NCBI RefSeq assembly: GCF_003244875.1
Contig: NZ_LXXZ01000093.1
Coordinates: forward strand, 1-56,424
Length of the DNA stretch: 56,424 nucleotides
Direction of reading: 5' to 3'
From: Stenotrophomonas sepilia
GTDB lineage: Bacteria > Pseudomonadota > Gammaproteobacteria > Xanthomonadales > Xanthomonadaceae
The translations under genes and the position numbers were made by a program. This document shows, in pieces, positions 26,712 through 34,589 of the stretch. Every line of letters begins with the position of its first letter. Position 1 is the first letter of the stretch. The notes under the pieces are model-generated. The model was not told the DNA's origin and did no database searches. It worked only from the letters and a program-made list of their open reading frames with translations.

Positions 26712-29539
26712 CAGTGCATCTCCCCGGTGCGTGCCGAGCGGCGTTGCAGGTCGATCTCACCCTTGCGGGCGGTGCGGGTTCGCGACGGCTTGATCGTGCC
26801 CATCATCGACAGCATCAGCATGGCACCGCCGAACACCACCAGATAGACGCCGATGTCAAAGCCGATCGCGCTGGCCAGCGGTACGTCGCCGATCAGCGGC
26901 AGGTGCAGGTCGAGATGGCCGCTGGTCAGGAACGGCACGCCGAACAGCATCGAGGCGCTGCCGCTGAGCAGGGCGATCAGCAGGCCCATGCCGATGCAGC
27001 GGATGTAGTCGAAGCCGAAGCGCGACTCCACCGATGCAGTGCCCTGGATCACGTACTGGATCAGCAGCGGCACTGCCAATACCAGGCCGGCGATGAAGCC
27101 GCCACCCGGTGCGTTGTGCCCGCGCAGGAACAGGAAGATCGACACGGTCAGGGTCAGCGGGAACATGATCTGCGCCAGGTCGGCCGGCACCGGCAGCTTG
27201 ATCGGCGGGCCGGGCATGATCTGCTCCGGTGCCATCCGCGTACGCCGCAGCAGCGCATGCACCACCAGCGCGGCGATGCCGAACACGGTGATCTCGCCGA
27301 AGGTATCGAAGCCGCGGAAGTCGACCAGGATCACGTTGACCACGTTCTGGCCGTAGGCCTCGGGCAACGCGCGGGCGAGCAGCTCGCCGGCCATGGTGTT
27401 CGGCGGCAGGGTCATCGCCGAATAGGCCAGCGCGCCAAGCCCGGCACCGGCGATGATCGCGATCACCGCGTCGCGGCGCTTGCGCCAGCGCGGCCGCTCA
27501 GGCCCGGACTGCGCGGGCAGGTAATTCATGCCCAGCAGCATCAGCACCAGCGTCACCATCTCCACCAGCAGCTGGGTGAGGGCCAGGTCGGGCGCGGACA
27601 GGAACACGAAGGTCAGCGCCACCATCAGGCCGACGCCGCCGACCAGCAGCACCGCCAGCAGGCGCTGCTTGTAGATGCGCAGGGTGGCGACCGCGCAGGC
27701 CATCATCACCAGCCACAGGGCCCAGCCCAGCAGCGGAATCGGCTGCGGCGCGGTCCAGTTCGGCGAGGCTGGGTTGGCCACGAACGGCGCAGCGGCAACC
27801 ACGATCGCCACCAGCACCAGGCCCAGCAGCATGCGCTGCAGGCTGCCATTGGCGATGCCGCTGGTCAGGCGCATGGCCAGCGCGGACACGGCGTCCAGCT
27901 GGGCGTGGAACACATTGCGGCCCGTGCTGACATTGGTCACGGCATGCAGGTTGATCAGCCTGCGCAGGCCGAAGTACAGCGCCACGCCACCGACCACGCC
28001 GATCGCGCTCATCGCCAGCGGCAGGTTGAAGCCATGCCACACCGCCAGGCTATATTCGGGCATGGCGGTGCCGAGGATCGAGGCCGCAGCGGCGTGCAGC
28101 ACCGGCGCGACGGTCAGTGCGGGTGCCACGCCCACCGCCACACAGATCACCACCAGCAGCTCCACCGGCACCTTCATCCAGCGCGGCGGCTCGTGGGGCA
28201 CGCGGTCCAGGTCGTGCGGGCCAGTGCCGAAGAAGGTGTCGTGCACGAAGCGCAGGCTGTACGCCACGCCGAACACGCCTGCCAGCAACGCAGCGATCGA
28301 CACCGCCGTGCGCATGATGCCCGGGCCGCCGGCCGTAATCGCTTCGGCGAACAGCATTTCCTTGGACAGGAAGCCGTTGAGCAGCGGGATCCCGGCCATC
28401 GCCAGCGAGGCGATGATCGCCAGCGCGCTGGTGAACGGCATCAGCCTGCGCAGCCCCCCCAGTTTGCGCATGTCGCGGGTGCCGGTTTCGTGGTCGATGA
28501 TGCCGGCGGCCATGAACAGCGAGGCCTTGAAGGTGGCGTGGTTGAGGATGTGGAACACGCCGGCGACCACCGCCATCGGCGTGGACAGGCCGAACAGCAG
28601 GGTGATCAGGCCCAGGTGGGAAATGGTCGAGTACGCCAGCAGGCCTTTCAGGTCGTGCTGGAAGATCGCGTTCCAGGCACCGATCAGCAGGGTCAGCGCG
28701 CCGATGCCGCTGACCGTATAGAAGAACAGGTCGCTGCCGGCCAGCGCCGGATGCAGCCGCGCCAGCAGGAACACGCCGGCCTTCACCATGGTGGCCGAGT
28801 GCAGGTAGGCCGAGACCGGGGTCGGCGCTGCCATCGCGTGCGGCAGCCAGAAGTGGAACGGGAACTGCGCGCTCTTGGTGAAGATGCCGGCCAGCACCAG
28901 GAACAGGGCGTACGGATACAGCGTGCTGGCGCGGATCTGCTCGCCGGCGGCCAGCACCACATCCAGGTCGAAACTGCCGACGATACGGCCGATCAACAGC
29001 ACGCCACCGAGCAGGGCCAGGCCGCCGCCGCCGGTGATCACCAGCGCCATGCGCGCGCCTTCGCGTGCGTCCTGGCGGTGCGACCAGAAGCCGATCAGCA
29101 GGAACGAGCTGATGCTGGTCATTTCCCAGAAGATCATCAGCAACAGCAGGTTGCCCGACAGCACCATCCCCAGCATCGCGCCCATGAACAGCAGCAGGTA
29201 GCAGTAGAAGCGGTGCGCGTTGTCCTGCTGGCTCAGGTAGTAGCGCGCATACAGCACCACCAGGGCGCCGATGCCCAGCACCAGCCCGGCGAACATCCAG
29301 GCCAGCCCGTCCAGGCGCAGGGTGAAGTCCAGGCCGATCTGTGGAAGCCAGGGGACCAGGGTGCGGACCACCTGGCCATCGAGCACCGCCGGGGTCAGCC
29401 AGCCGAGGATGGCCAGCCCGCCCAACGGCGCCAGTGCCGCCAGCCAGGCAGCAGCCGAGCGCGAACTACGGGGGAAGGCCGCAACAGCCGCTGCCATCAG
29501 GAACGGCAGGGCCAGCAGCAGGGGCAGGCTGGAGAGCAT
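26711..29539 (-). CDS. mnhA: Mrp Na+/H+ antiporter fused subunits A and B
   Basis: A 942-residue fusion of MnhA (NuoL-like, about 1-770) and MnhB (about 800-920), the arrangement of group 2 Mrp operons. The NuoL-like part has the proton-channel motifs FWEMTSISSFLLIGFW and KSAQFPFHFWLPHAMAAPTPVSAYLHSATMVKAG. The MnhB part contains RGHNAPGGGFIAGLVLA. It exports Na+ (or K+) in exchange for protons at high pH or salt. Start ATG at 29539, with no clear Shine-Dalgarno, so expression may depend on the structured upstream leader. It is first of six genes. Confidence 0.92.
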   Translation of the reverse strand: MLSSLPLLLALPFLMAAAVAAFPRSSRSAAAWLAALAPLGGLAILGWLTPAVLDGQVVRTLVPWLPQIGLDFTLRLDGLAWMFAGLVLGIGALVVLYARYYLSQQDNAHRFYCYLLLFMGAMLGMVLSGNLLLLMIFWEMTSISSFLLIGFWSHRQDAREGARMALVITGGGGLALLGGVLLIGRIVGSFDLDVVLAAGEQIRASTLYPYALFLVLAGIFTKSAQFPFHFWLPHAMAAPTPVSAYLHSATMVKAGVFLLARLHPALAGSDLFFYTVSGIGALTLLIGAWNAIFQHDLKGLLAYSTISHLGLITLLFGLSTPMAVVAGVFHILNHATFKASLFMAAGIIDHETGTRDMRKLGGLRRLMPFTSALAIIASLAMAGIPLLNGFLSKEMLFAEAITAGGPGIMRTAVSIAALLAGVFGVAYSLRFVHDTFFGTGPHDLDRVPHEPPRWMKVPVELLVVICVAVGVAPALTVAPVLHAAAASILGTAMPEYSLAVWHGFNLPLAMSAIGVVGGVALYFGLRRLINLHAVTNVSTGRNVFHAQLDAVSALAMRLTSGIANGSLQRMLLGLVLVAIVVAAAPFVANPASPNWTAPQPIPLLGWALWLVMMACAVATLRIYKQRLLAVLLVGGVGLMVALTFVFLSAPDLALTQLLVEMVTLVLMLLGMNYLPAQSGPERPRWRKRRDAVIAIIAGAGLGALAYSAMTLPPNTMAGELLARALPEAYGQNVVNVILVDFRGFDTFGEITVFGIAALVVHALLRRTRMAPEQIMPGPPIKLPVPADLAQIMFPLTLTVSIFLFLRGHNAPGGGFIAGLVLAVPLLIQYVIQGTASVESRFGFDYIRCIGMGLLIALLSGSASMLFGVPFLTSGHLDLHLPLIGDVPLASAIGFDIGVYLVVFGGAMLMLSMMGTIKPSRTRTARKGEIDLQRRSARTGEMH

Positions 29540-29830
29540 GCAGGGAATCCATGATTCACGAGCAGGTCAGGGAGAATAACAGGCTGCGAAATGTCGCCGA
29601 AACCCATCAAACAGCGATCAATTGCATGTAACGTTCGCTGATTCATTTTTTCCGCGGCGCAACATCACATTCCTGCGGTCCCTCCCGGTTGCCCTCGGGG
29701 GACACCCTACGCCCACGCAGGGAGACCGCAGGCCCTGTCGCACAGGGGCTGCCGTCAACGGACGGGAAGCGGGGAGCGAGTCACCGGCGCAGGCTGGCAG
29801 GGCCGCCGTGGAGTGTGGGTGATGGAATTC
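29540..29830 (-). ncRNA. Structured leader upstream of the Mrp operon (unknown class)
   Basis: About 300 bp without a gene, between the DUF962 gene and mnhA. It contains nested inverted repeats: CCTGCGGTC / GACCGCAGG (29672-29680 / 29724-29732), CCCTGT-CGCA-loop-ACAGGG (29733-29747) and CCGTC-AACG-GACGG (29752-29765). On the minus strand this would be a leader of the antiporter mRNA. I cannot match it to a riboswitch class from memory. A separate small RNA in either direction is an alternative. Confidence 0.45.
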
Positions 29831-29870
29831 GCCCGTTCAGGAAACGACAGCCGCTGTCGGCCGCCGGCGA

Positions 29871-30356
29871 TCAGTAGCGCCAGTCGAGCTTGCGATAGAA
29901 CTTGGCCATCACCCAGGCCGGGCCGATCAGCAGGTAGGTCAGATCGGTCAGGAAGCTGGGCTTGCGGCCCTCGAACGTGTGGCCGATGAACTGCGCGATC
30001 CAGGCCACCACGAACACCCCTACCGCCAGCCAGCGCAGCCCCTGCAGGCCGATCTCGGCCTCCAGCAGGCGGCACAGGCAGCCGAATACGAAGAACTGGA
30101 CGAGCATGCCGATGCCCAAGGGGCGCGACAGCTTGTTGTAGAAGCACCAGGCGCTGAACATCGCGAACGCCGACCAGATGCCGTACTGGAACCAGGTGAT
30201 CAGCGGCGGCAGGCACCACAGCAGGGCCACCACCGACCACAGGATCGCCGGCACCGCCACCACGTGGATGCGCTGGTTGATCACGTTGCGGTGGTCGTCG
30301 GAGTAGCTGGCGAAATAGCGGTCGATCGGCCGCGCAAGCTCGGTGGATGTCTGCAT
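29871..30356 (-). CDS. DUF962 / Mpo1-like membrane protein
   Basis: A 161-residue integral membrane protein of the DUF962 family. The yeast member Mpo1 is an Fe(II) dioxygenase acting on 2-hydroxy fatty acids. Visible features are SYSDDHRNVINQRIHVVAVPAILWSVVALLW near the N-terminus, whose His residues are typical of the family, four hydrophobic segments, and QFIGHTFEGRKPSFLTDLTYLLIGPAWV near the end, another conserved His region. Start ATG at 30356. It precedes the Mrp operon on the same strand but is separated by 330 bp with a structured leader. Confidence 0.82.
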   Translation of the reverse strand: MQTSTELARPIDRYFASYSDDHRNVINQRIHVVAVPAILWSVVALLWCLPPLITWFQYGIWSAFAMFSAWCFYNKLSRPLGIGMLVQFFVFGCLCRLLEAEIGLQGLRWLAVGVFVVAWIAQFIGHTFEGRKPSFLTDLTYLLIGPAWVMAKFYRKLDWRY

Positions 30357-30380
30357 GCTGCGTCGCTTCCTCGGACAACG

Positions 30381-30515
30381 GTAGTGCCGCCCGCTGGCCG
30401 GCAAACCAGAGCATAGCCGAGTTCGCGACGTCGCCGGCCAGCGGCCGGCACTACCAGGACCAGGCCATGCCTGGTTGCAGGTTCACCGAAGCGCCGGCCA
30501 GCGGCCGGCACTACC
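30381..30515. repeat. SMAG cluster (three GTAGTGCCGGC units)
   Basis: GTAGTGCCG-CCCGCTGGCCGGC at 30381, and two inverted CGCCGGCCAGCGGCCGGCACTAC units ending near 30455 and 30514, with a small ACCAGGACCAGGCCATGCCTGGT palindrome between them. The cluster separates purC from the DUF962 gene. Confidence 0.88.
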
Positions 30516-30555
30516 GAACGCGCCCCCCGCCTTTCCGGCCAGGGGCGCAGGCGGA

Positions 30556-31482
30556 TCAGTCGACGCTGATCCCGGCTAGGCGCTGCAGCGCCTCGGCGTA
30601 CTTGGCGCGGGTGCGCTCGATGATGTCGGCCGGGATGTTCGGACCCGGGGCGGTCTTGCCCCAGTCCAGCGTCTCCAGGTAATCGCGCACGAACTGCTTG
30701 TCATAGCTCGGCGGGCTGGTGCCCACTTCGTACTCGTCGGCCGGCCAGTAACGCGAGGAATCCGGCGTCAGCATCTCGTCCATGATGTACAGCCGGCCAT
30801 CGGCGTCGGTACCGAACTCGAACTTGGTGTCGGCCAGTATGATGCCGCGCTCGCGGGCGTAATCGGCGGCGAACTTGTAGATGCGCAGGGTGGCGTCGCG
30901 CACCCGCTCGGCCAGTTCCGCACCGACCTGCTTCACCATCGCGTCGAAATCGATGTTCTCGTCATGGTCGCCGACCGCGGCCTTGGTCGAGGGTGTGAAG
31001 ATCGGCTCGGGCAGCTGTTCGGCCTGGCGCAGGCCGTCGGGCAGGTCGATGCCGCTGACCTTGCCGGTGCGCTGGTAATCCTTCCAGCCGCTGCCGATCA
31101 GGTAGCCGCGGGCGATCGCTTCCACCGGCACCGGCTTCAGCTTGCGGGTGACCACCGCGCGCTTGGCGTACAGCGCCGGGTCCACGCCTTCGGGCAGCAC
31201 GCTGGCCACGTCGATGCCGGTCAGGTGGTTGGGCATCAGGTGCGCGGTCTTGGCAAACCAGAAGTTGGAGACCTGGCAGAGCATCTCGCCCTTGCCCGGG
31301 ATCGGGTCGGGCAGGACCACGTCGAACGCCGACAGGCGATCGGTGGCCACCATCAGCAGGTAGTCGCCCGGCGGGGTTCCGGCTGGCAGCCGCTCGCGCG
31401 GGATATCGAACACATCACGCACCTTGCCGCGATGGCGCAAGGGCAGGCCGGGGAGATCGGATTGCAACAGCGTGGTTGGCAC
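30556..31482 (-). CDS. purC: Phosphoribosylaminoimidazole-succinocarboxamide synthase
   Basis: SAICAR synthase: ATP-dependent ligation of aspartate to CAIR, in purine synthesis. The 308-residue protein is of the longer (ADE1-like) type. Motifs are [13 protein letters not shown] (nucleotide loop), [43 protein letters not shown] and [10 protein letters not shown]. The GTG at 31482 has AGGAG at good spacing, and the protein start [13 protein letters not shown] fits the family, so I prefer it to the ATG at 31521. It appears to be monocistronic. Confidence 0.93.
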   Translation of the reverse strand: MPTTLLQSDLPGLPLRHRGKVRDVFDIPRERLPAGTPPGDYLLMVATDRLSAFDVVLPDPIPGKGEMLCQVSNFWFAKTAHLMPNHLTGIDVASVLPEGVDPALYAKRAVVTRKLKPVPVEAIARGYLIGSGWKDYQRTGKVSGIDLPDGLRQAEQLPEPIFTPSTKAAVGDHDENIDFDAMVKQVGAELAERVRDATLRIYKFAADYARERGIILADTKFEFGTDADGRLYIMDEMLTPDSSRYWPADEYEVGTSPPSYDKQFVRDYLETLDWGKTAPGPNIPADIIERTRAKYAEALQRLAGISVD

Positions 31483-31626
31483 GGGCACTCCTGGGGCGTT
31501 GTCGATACGGCTGCTGCCCAACGGACCCGGCGGGCCCGCTGACCAGCGGGCGGCCTAGTGTAAAGCCGTCCGGGCCCGCTGTGACGTAAAATGAGCGTCC
31601 ATTTCGTCGGTCGACCCCGGAGCGCC

Positions 31627-31956
31627 ATGCGCTGGTACGGAAAACTGCTCGGATTCATCGCCGGCGCCCTGCTGTTCCGGCCCAATCCGCTGTTCGGCGC
31701 GGTGGTCGGCCTGCTGATTGGCCACGCCTTCGATTCGGACTGGTTCCGCCTGAACAAGGAGAACCCGTACCGGGAGCTGGGGCTGACCTCCGAGGCCACC
31801 GATGCCGAGATCGAGCGCGCCTACCGCAAGCTGATCTCGCAGTACCACCCCGACAGGCTTGGCGGCGCCGCCCCCGAGCTGCAGCAGCAGGCCGAGCAGA
31901 AGTCGCGGCGGATCAATGCCGCCTACGACCGCATCAAGACCCTGCGCAAGCGCTGA
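31627..31956 (+). CDS. Small membrane-anchored J-domain protein (DjlA-like, no TerB)
   Basis: A 109-residue DnaK co-chaperone candidate. An N-terminal membrane helix (about 8-34, LLGFIAGALLFRPNPLFGAVVGLLIGH) resembles that of DjlA. The C-terminal J domain (46-109) begins NPYRELGLTSEATDAEIERAYRKLI and has the essential HPD tripeptide (74-76). The TerB-like central domain of true DjlA is missing, so it is a minimal form. The ATG at 31627 follows GGAG; an earlier ATG at 31591 has no such site. rpe starts 30 bp downstream, in the same direction. Confidence 0.82.
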   Translation: MRWYGKLLGFIAGALLFRPNPLFGAVVGLLIGHAFDSDWFRLNKENPYRELGLTSEATDAEIERAYRKLISQYHPDRLGGAAPELQQQAEQKSRRINAAYDRIKTLRKR

Positions 31957-31986
31957 CCCACTTTCCCCTCGTTGCAAGGCCCGGCC

Positions 31987-32664
31987 ATGTCCCACTGCCT
32001 CATCGCCCCCTCCATCCTGTCCGCCAACTTCGCCCGCCTCGGCGAGGAAGTCGACAACGTCCTCGCTGCCGGTGCGGACTGGGTCCACTTCGACGTGATG
32101 GACAACCACTACGTGCCGAACCTGACCATCGGCCCGATGGTCTGCCAGGCCCTGCGCAAGCACGGCGTCACCGCGCCGATCGACGTGCACCTGATGGTCG
32201 AGCCGGTGGACCGCATCATCCCGGACTTCGCCGAGGCCGGTGCCACCTACATCAGCTTCCACCCGGAGGCGAGCCGGCACGTGCACCGCACCATCCAGCT
32301 GATCCGCTCGCTGGGCTGCAAGCCGGGCATCGTGCTCAATCCGGCCACCCCGGTGGACATCCTCGACTGGGTGCTGGATGACCTGGACCTGGTGCTGCTG
32401 ATGTCGGTCAACCCGGGCTTCGGCGGCCAGGCCTTCATCCCCTCGGCGCTGGACAAGCTGAAGGTGGTGCGCAAGATGATCGATGCCAGCGGCAAGGACA
32501 TCCGCCTGGAGATCGACGGTGGCGTGAAGGCCGACAACATCGGTGAGATCGCCGCCGCCGGCGCCGACACCTTCGTTGCCGGTTCGGCCATTTTCAACGC
32601 CAGGACCAGCTACCAGGACGTGATCGCGCAGATGCGCGCCAACGTCGCTGCGGCACGGGGCTGA
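31987..32664 (+). CDS. rpe: Ribulose-phosphate 3-epimerase
   Basis: Interconverts ribulose 5-phosphate and xylulose 5-phosphate in the pentose phosphate pathway. It is a 225-residue TIM barrel of normal length. Motifs are [17 protein letters not shown], the metal/catalytic [33 protein letters not shown] and [11 protein letters not shown]. The phosphate-binding [12 protein letters not shown] region is also present. Start ATG at 31987. The GNAT gene follows 3 bp downstream, so they are probably co-transcribed. Confidence 0.96.
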   Translation: MSHCLIAPSILSANFARLGEEVDNVLAAGADWVHFDVMDNHYVPNLTIGPMVCQALRKHGVTAPIDVHLMVEPVDRIIPDFAEAGATYISFHPEASRHVHRTIQLIRSLGCKPGIVLNPATPVDILDWVLDDLDLVLLMSVNPGFGGQAFIPSALDKLKVVRKMIDASGKDIRLEIDGGVKADNIGEIAAAGADTFVAGSAIFNARTSYQDVIAQMRANVAAARG

Positions 32665-32667
32665 GCC

Positions 32668-33159
32668 ATGAGTACGGTGGCCGTGTTGAACATTCGCCCG
32701 GCCACCGTGGCCGATGCTGGCCTGATCCTGCATTTCATCCGCGAGCTGGCGATCTACGAGAAGGCCGAGCATTCGGTGCAGACCGATGAGATCGGCATCG
32801 CCGAGAGCCTGTTCGGCGCCGACGCCACCGCCCGCGCGCTGATCTGCGAGGCCGACGGCGAGGCCATCGGCTATGCGGTGTACTTCTACAACTACTCCAC
32901 CTGGCTGGGCCGCAAGGGCATCTACCTGGAAGACCTGTACGTCAGCCAGGAAAAGCGCGGTGCCGGTGCCGGCAAAGCGTTGCTGAAGTACATCGCACGC
33001 CAGGCCGTGGCCGAAGGCTGCGGCCGTTTCGAATGGTCGGTGCTGGACTGGAACACTCCGGCCATCGAGTTCTACACCGCCGCCGGTGCCAAACCGCAGG
33101 ACGAGTGGACCGTGTACCGGCTGCAGGGGCAGGCGCTGCACGATTTCGCCAACGGGTGA
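32668..33159 (+). CDS. GNAT-family N-acetyltransferase
   Basis: A 163-residue acetyl-CoA-dependent acyltransferase. The sequence resembles the diamine/thialysine acetyltransferase branch (SAT1/SSAT2-like): IRPATVADAGLILHFIRELAIYEKAEHSV, IYLEDLYVSQEKRGAGAGKALLKYIARQA (the acetyl-CoA loop, R-G-A-G-A-G) and FEWSVLDWNTPAIEFYTAAGA. The likely substrate is a small amine, and speD elsewhere in the window makes polyamines plausible, but this is inference. It lies 3 bp after rpe. Confidence 0.88.
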   Translation: MSTVAVLNIRPATVADAGLILHFIRELAIYEKAEHSVQTDEIGIAESLFGADATARALICEADGEAIGYAVYFYNYSTWLGRKGIYLEDLYVSQEKRGAGAGKALLKYIARQAVAEGCGRFEWSVLDWNTPAIEFYTAAGAKPQDEWTVYRLQGQALHDFANG

Positions 33160-33221
33160 GGCGTGTGGTGGGTGCGAACCGCAACCCGGTGGGTGCGAAC
33201 CCTGGTTCGCACTCCCTGCGT

Positions 33222-33264
33222 CCCCCCCCCCAAAAAAAAAAGCCACGCCAATCACTGGCGTGGC
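33222..33264 (-). terminator. Homopolymer tract and minus-strand terminator
   Basis: C10 (33222-33231) then A10 (33232-33241), followed by a 9-bp stem GCCACGCCA / TGGCGTGGC. Read on the minus strand it is a stem followed by T10, a strong intrinsic terminator shape. No minus-strand gene is visible to its right. Upstream, at 33167-33201, GGTGGGTGCGAACC occurs twice. Confidence 0.6.
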
Positions 33265-33415
33265 CTCGCTGCATGCGTGGGAGGCTGATCCTGCCTCCAT
33301 CCGTCGTCCCTGCTATGGCCTTCCATTCTCCAGCAGCTGAATGACACCTGCGTGACATTCACTGCGGGCAAACAGTGCATTGCTAGCCTGTGCCGCCCCG
33401 ACCTGGAAGTACCGC

Positions 33416-34351
33416 ATGACCACCCCGCGCTGGCGCCTGATCCTCAATGGCAAATCCGCAGGCAACGAAGAGTTGCGCGACGCCGTGGGCCATTGGCGCG
33501 GGCAGGGCGTGCAGCTGGAGGTGCGGGTGACCTGGGAAGACGGTGACGCTGAACGCTACGTTGCCGAGGCCATCCATCATGGCGTGGACGTGATCGTGGC
33601 CGCCGGTGGCGATGGCACGCTCAGTGCGGTGGCCGAGACGCTGGCCCATCGTGAGGAACCGGCAGAAGCGCTGCCTTCGCTGGCGTTGATTCCGATGGGG
33701 ACCGCCAACGACTTCGCCACGTCGGCAGGCATTCCCACCGAGCCCGGCGATGCCCTCGCGCTGATCGGCCAGGTGCCGGCACGGCCCATCGACCTGTTGC
33801 GCGTGGATGCCGATGGCACGCCCTGGTGGTGCGCCAACCTCGCCAGTGGTGGCTTCGGCACGCAGGTGACGGTGGAGACCGATGCCGGCTTGAAGAAGAT
33901 GCTCGGTGGGCTGGCCTACGTGATCACCGGCATCGCCAAGCTGGGCCGCATCGAGCCGATCGCCGCGCGGCTGTCCGGCCCGGACTTCGCCTGGGAAGGT
34001 GACTTCATCGCGCTGGGCATCGGCAACGGGCGCCAGGCCGGTGGCGGCCAGCAGCTGTGCCCGCAGGCACTGATCGATGATGGACTGCTGGATGTGACCG
34101 TGCTTCCGGAACTGGAAGGGGAGGTCACCGCCACCCTCGGCCAGATGCTGAAGTCCGGTACCCAGGCCGCACTGGAACAGCTGGCCACACGGGCGCGGTT
34201 GCCGTGGCTGCAGGTGGAATCCGAGCGTCCGTTGACGCTCAACCTGGACGGCGAACCCGTGCAGGCCCGTCACTTCCGCGTCGAGTGCGTGCCGGGCAGG
34301 GTGCGGATGCACCTGCCGGTCGGTTGCCCGTTGCTGGACGGGCAGGGGTAG
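33416..34351 (+). CDS. yegS: Diacylglycerol/lipid kinase family protein (YegS-like)
   Basis: A 311-residue lipid kinase-like protein. The N-terminal DAGK catalytic fold shows [17 protein letters not shown] and the nucleotide loop [18 protein letters not shown], then [15 protein letters not shown], all diagnostic. The C-terminal beta-sandwich follows ([28 protein letters not shown]). The E. coli relative phosphorylates phosphatidylglycerol in vitro; the true substrate here is unknown. Start ATG at 33416. It ends in GGGGTAGAG, resembling a SMAG head but with no clear palindrome. Confidence 0.9.
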   Translation: MTTPRWRLILNGKSAGNEELRDAVGHWRGQGVQLEVRVTWEDGDAERYVAEAIHHGVDVIVAAGGDGTLSAVAETLAHREEPAEALPSLALIPMGTANDFATSAGIPTEPGDALALIGQVPARPIDLLRVDADGTPWWCANLASGGFGTQVTVETDAGLKKMLGGLAYVITGIAKLGRIEPIAARLSGPDFAWEGDFIALGIGNGRQAGGGQQLCPQALIDDGLLDVTVLPELEGEVTATLGQMLKSGTQAALEQLATRARLPWLQVESERPLTLNLDGEPVQARHFRVECVPGRVRMHLPVGCPLLDGQG

Positions 34352-34439
34352 AGTCATCGGTCCCCGCGGCCGCTGCGGGCGTCCAGTGGTTCAGTTTCCC
34401 AGGGTTCCCCTGCCGCGCAAGCTGCGATACAGTCAAGGG

Positions 34440-34589
34440 GTGTCCAGCCTGACGACCCCGCATACTCTTTCTTCCGCACGCCGTTGGTGGCGATGGTGGC
34501 CCGTTGCCGTCGTCCGCCCCCATAACGCTGTGTCCCGGAAGGAAAGTCGTCTTGAACTCGCACGCTCAGTTTCAGCAGCAGGCCGCTGA
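34440..34589 (+). CDS. Candidate trpE leader peptide (WWRWW)
   Basis: An in-frame reading frame from the GTG at 34440 (49 codons) with two Trp pairs, RRWWRWWPV, encoded at 34485-34490 and 34494-34499. Four Trp in five codons is a hallmark of a trp leader peptide. The frame runs 38 nt into trpE in another frame. The exact start is uncertain: AAGGGG precedes the GTG too closely, and a weak promoter (TTCCCC at 34405, TACAGT at 34428) would start transcription near the GTG itself, suggesting a leaderless transcript. Confidence 0.6.
   Translation: MSSLTTPHTLSSARRWWRWWPVAVVRPHNAVSRKESRLELARSVSAAGR
34451..34551 (+). promoter_or_regulatory. Candidate translational attenuator of trpE
   Basis: CTTTCTTCCG (34467-34476) is complementary to the trpE Shine-Dalgarno region CGGAAGGAAAG (34536-34546) with one bulge. 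GACGA (34451-34455) extends the stem with TCGTC (34547-34551), right up to the TTG start. The Trp codons lie just after the anti-Shine-Dalgarno, so a ribosome stalled there would free the site. GTCGTC at 34509-34514 offers an alternative partner for GACGAC. I see no T-tract, so control would be translational. Confidence 0.55.

Noticed and set aside
26714..29554. A long plus-strand frame antisense to mnhA
   Set aside because: Its composition (His, Gln, Arg, Gly rich, no domains) is typical of antisense to a GC-rich membrane protein gene. The minus-strand MnhA-MnhB protein is unambiguous.
29661..29830. RNase P RNA, 6S RNA or a cobalamin/glycine riboswitch in the region before mnhA
   Set aside because: I looked for the diagnostic motifs (GAGGAAAGUCCGGGC of RNase P, central bubble of 6S, the B12-box) and found none, so I left the class open.
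33222..33241. Phase-variable frameshift within a coding gene caused by C10A10
   Set aside because: The tract is intergenic. No supported gene crosses it.
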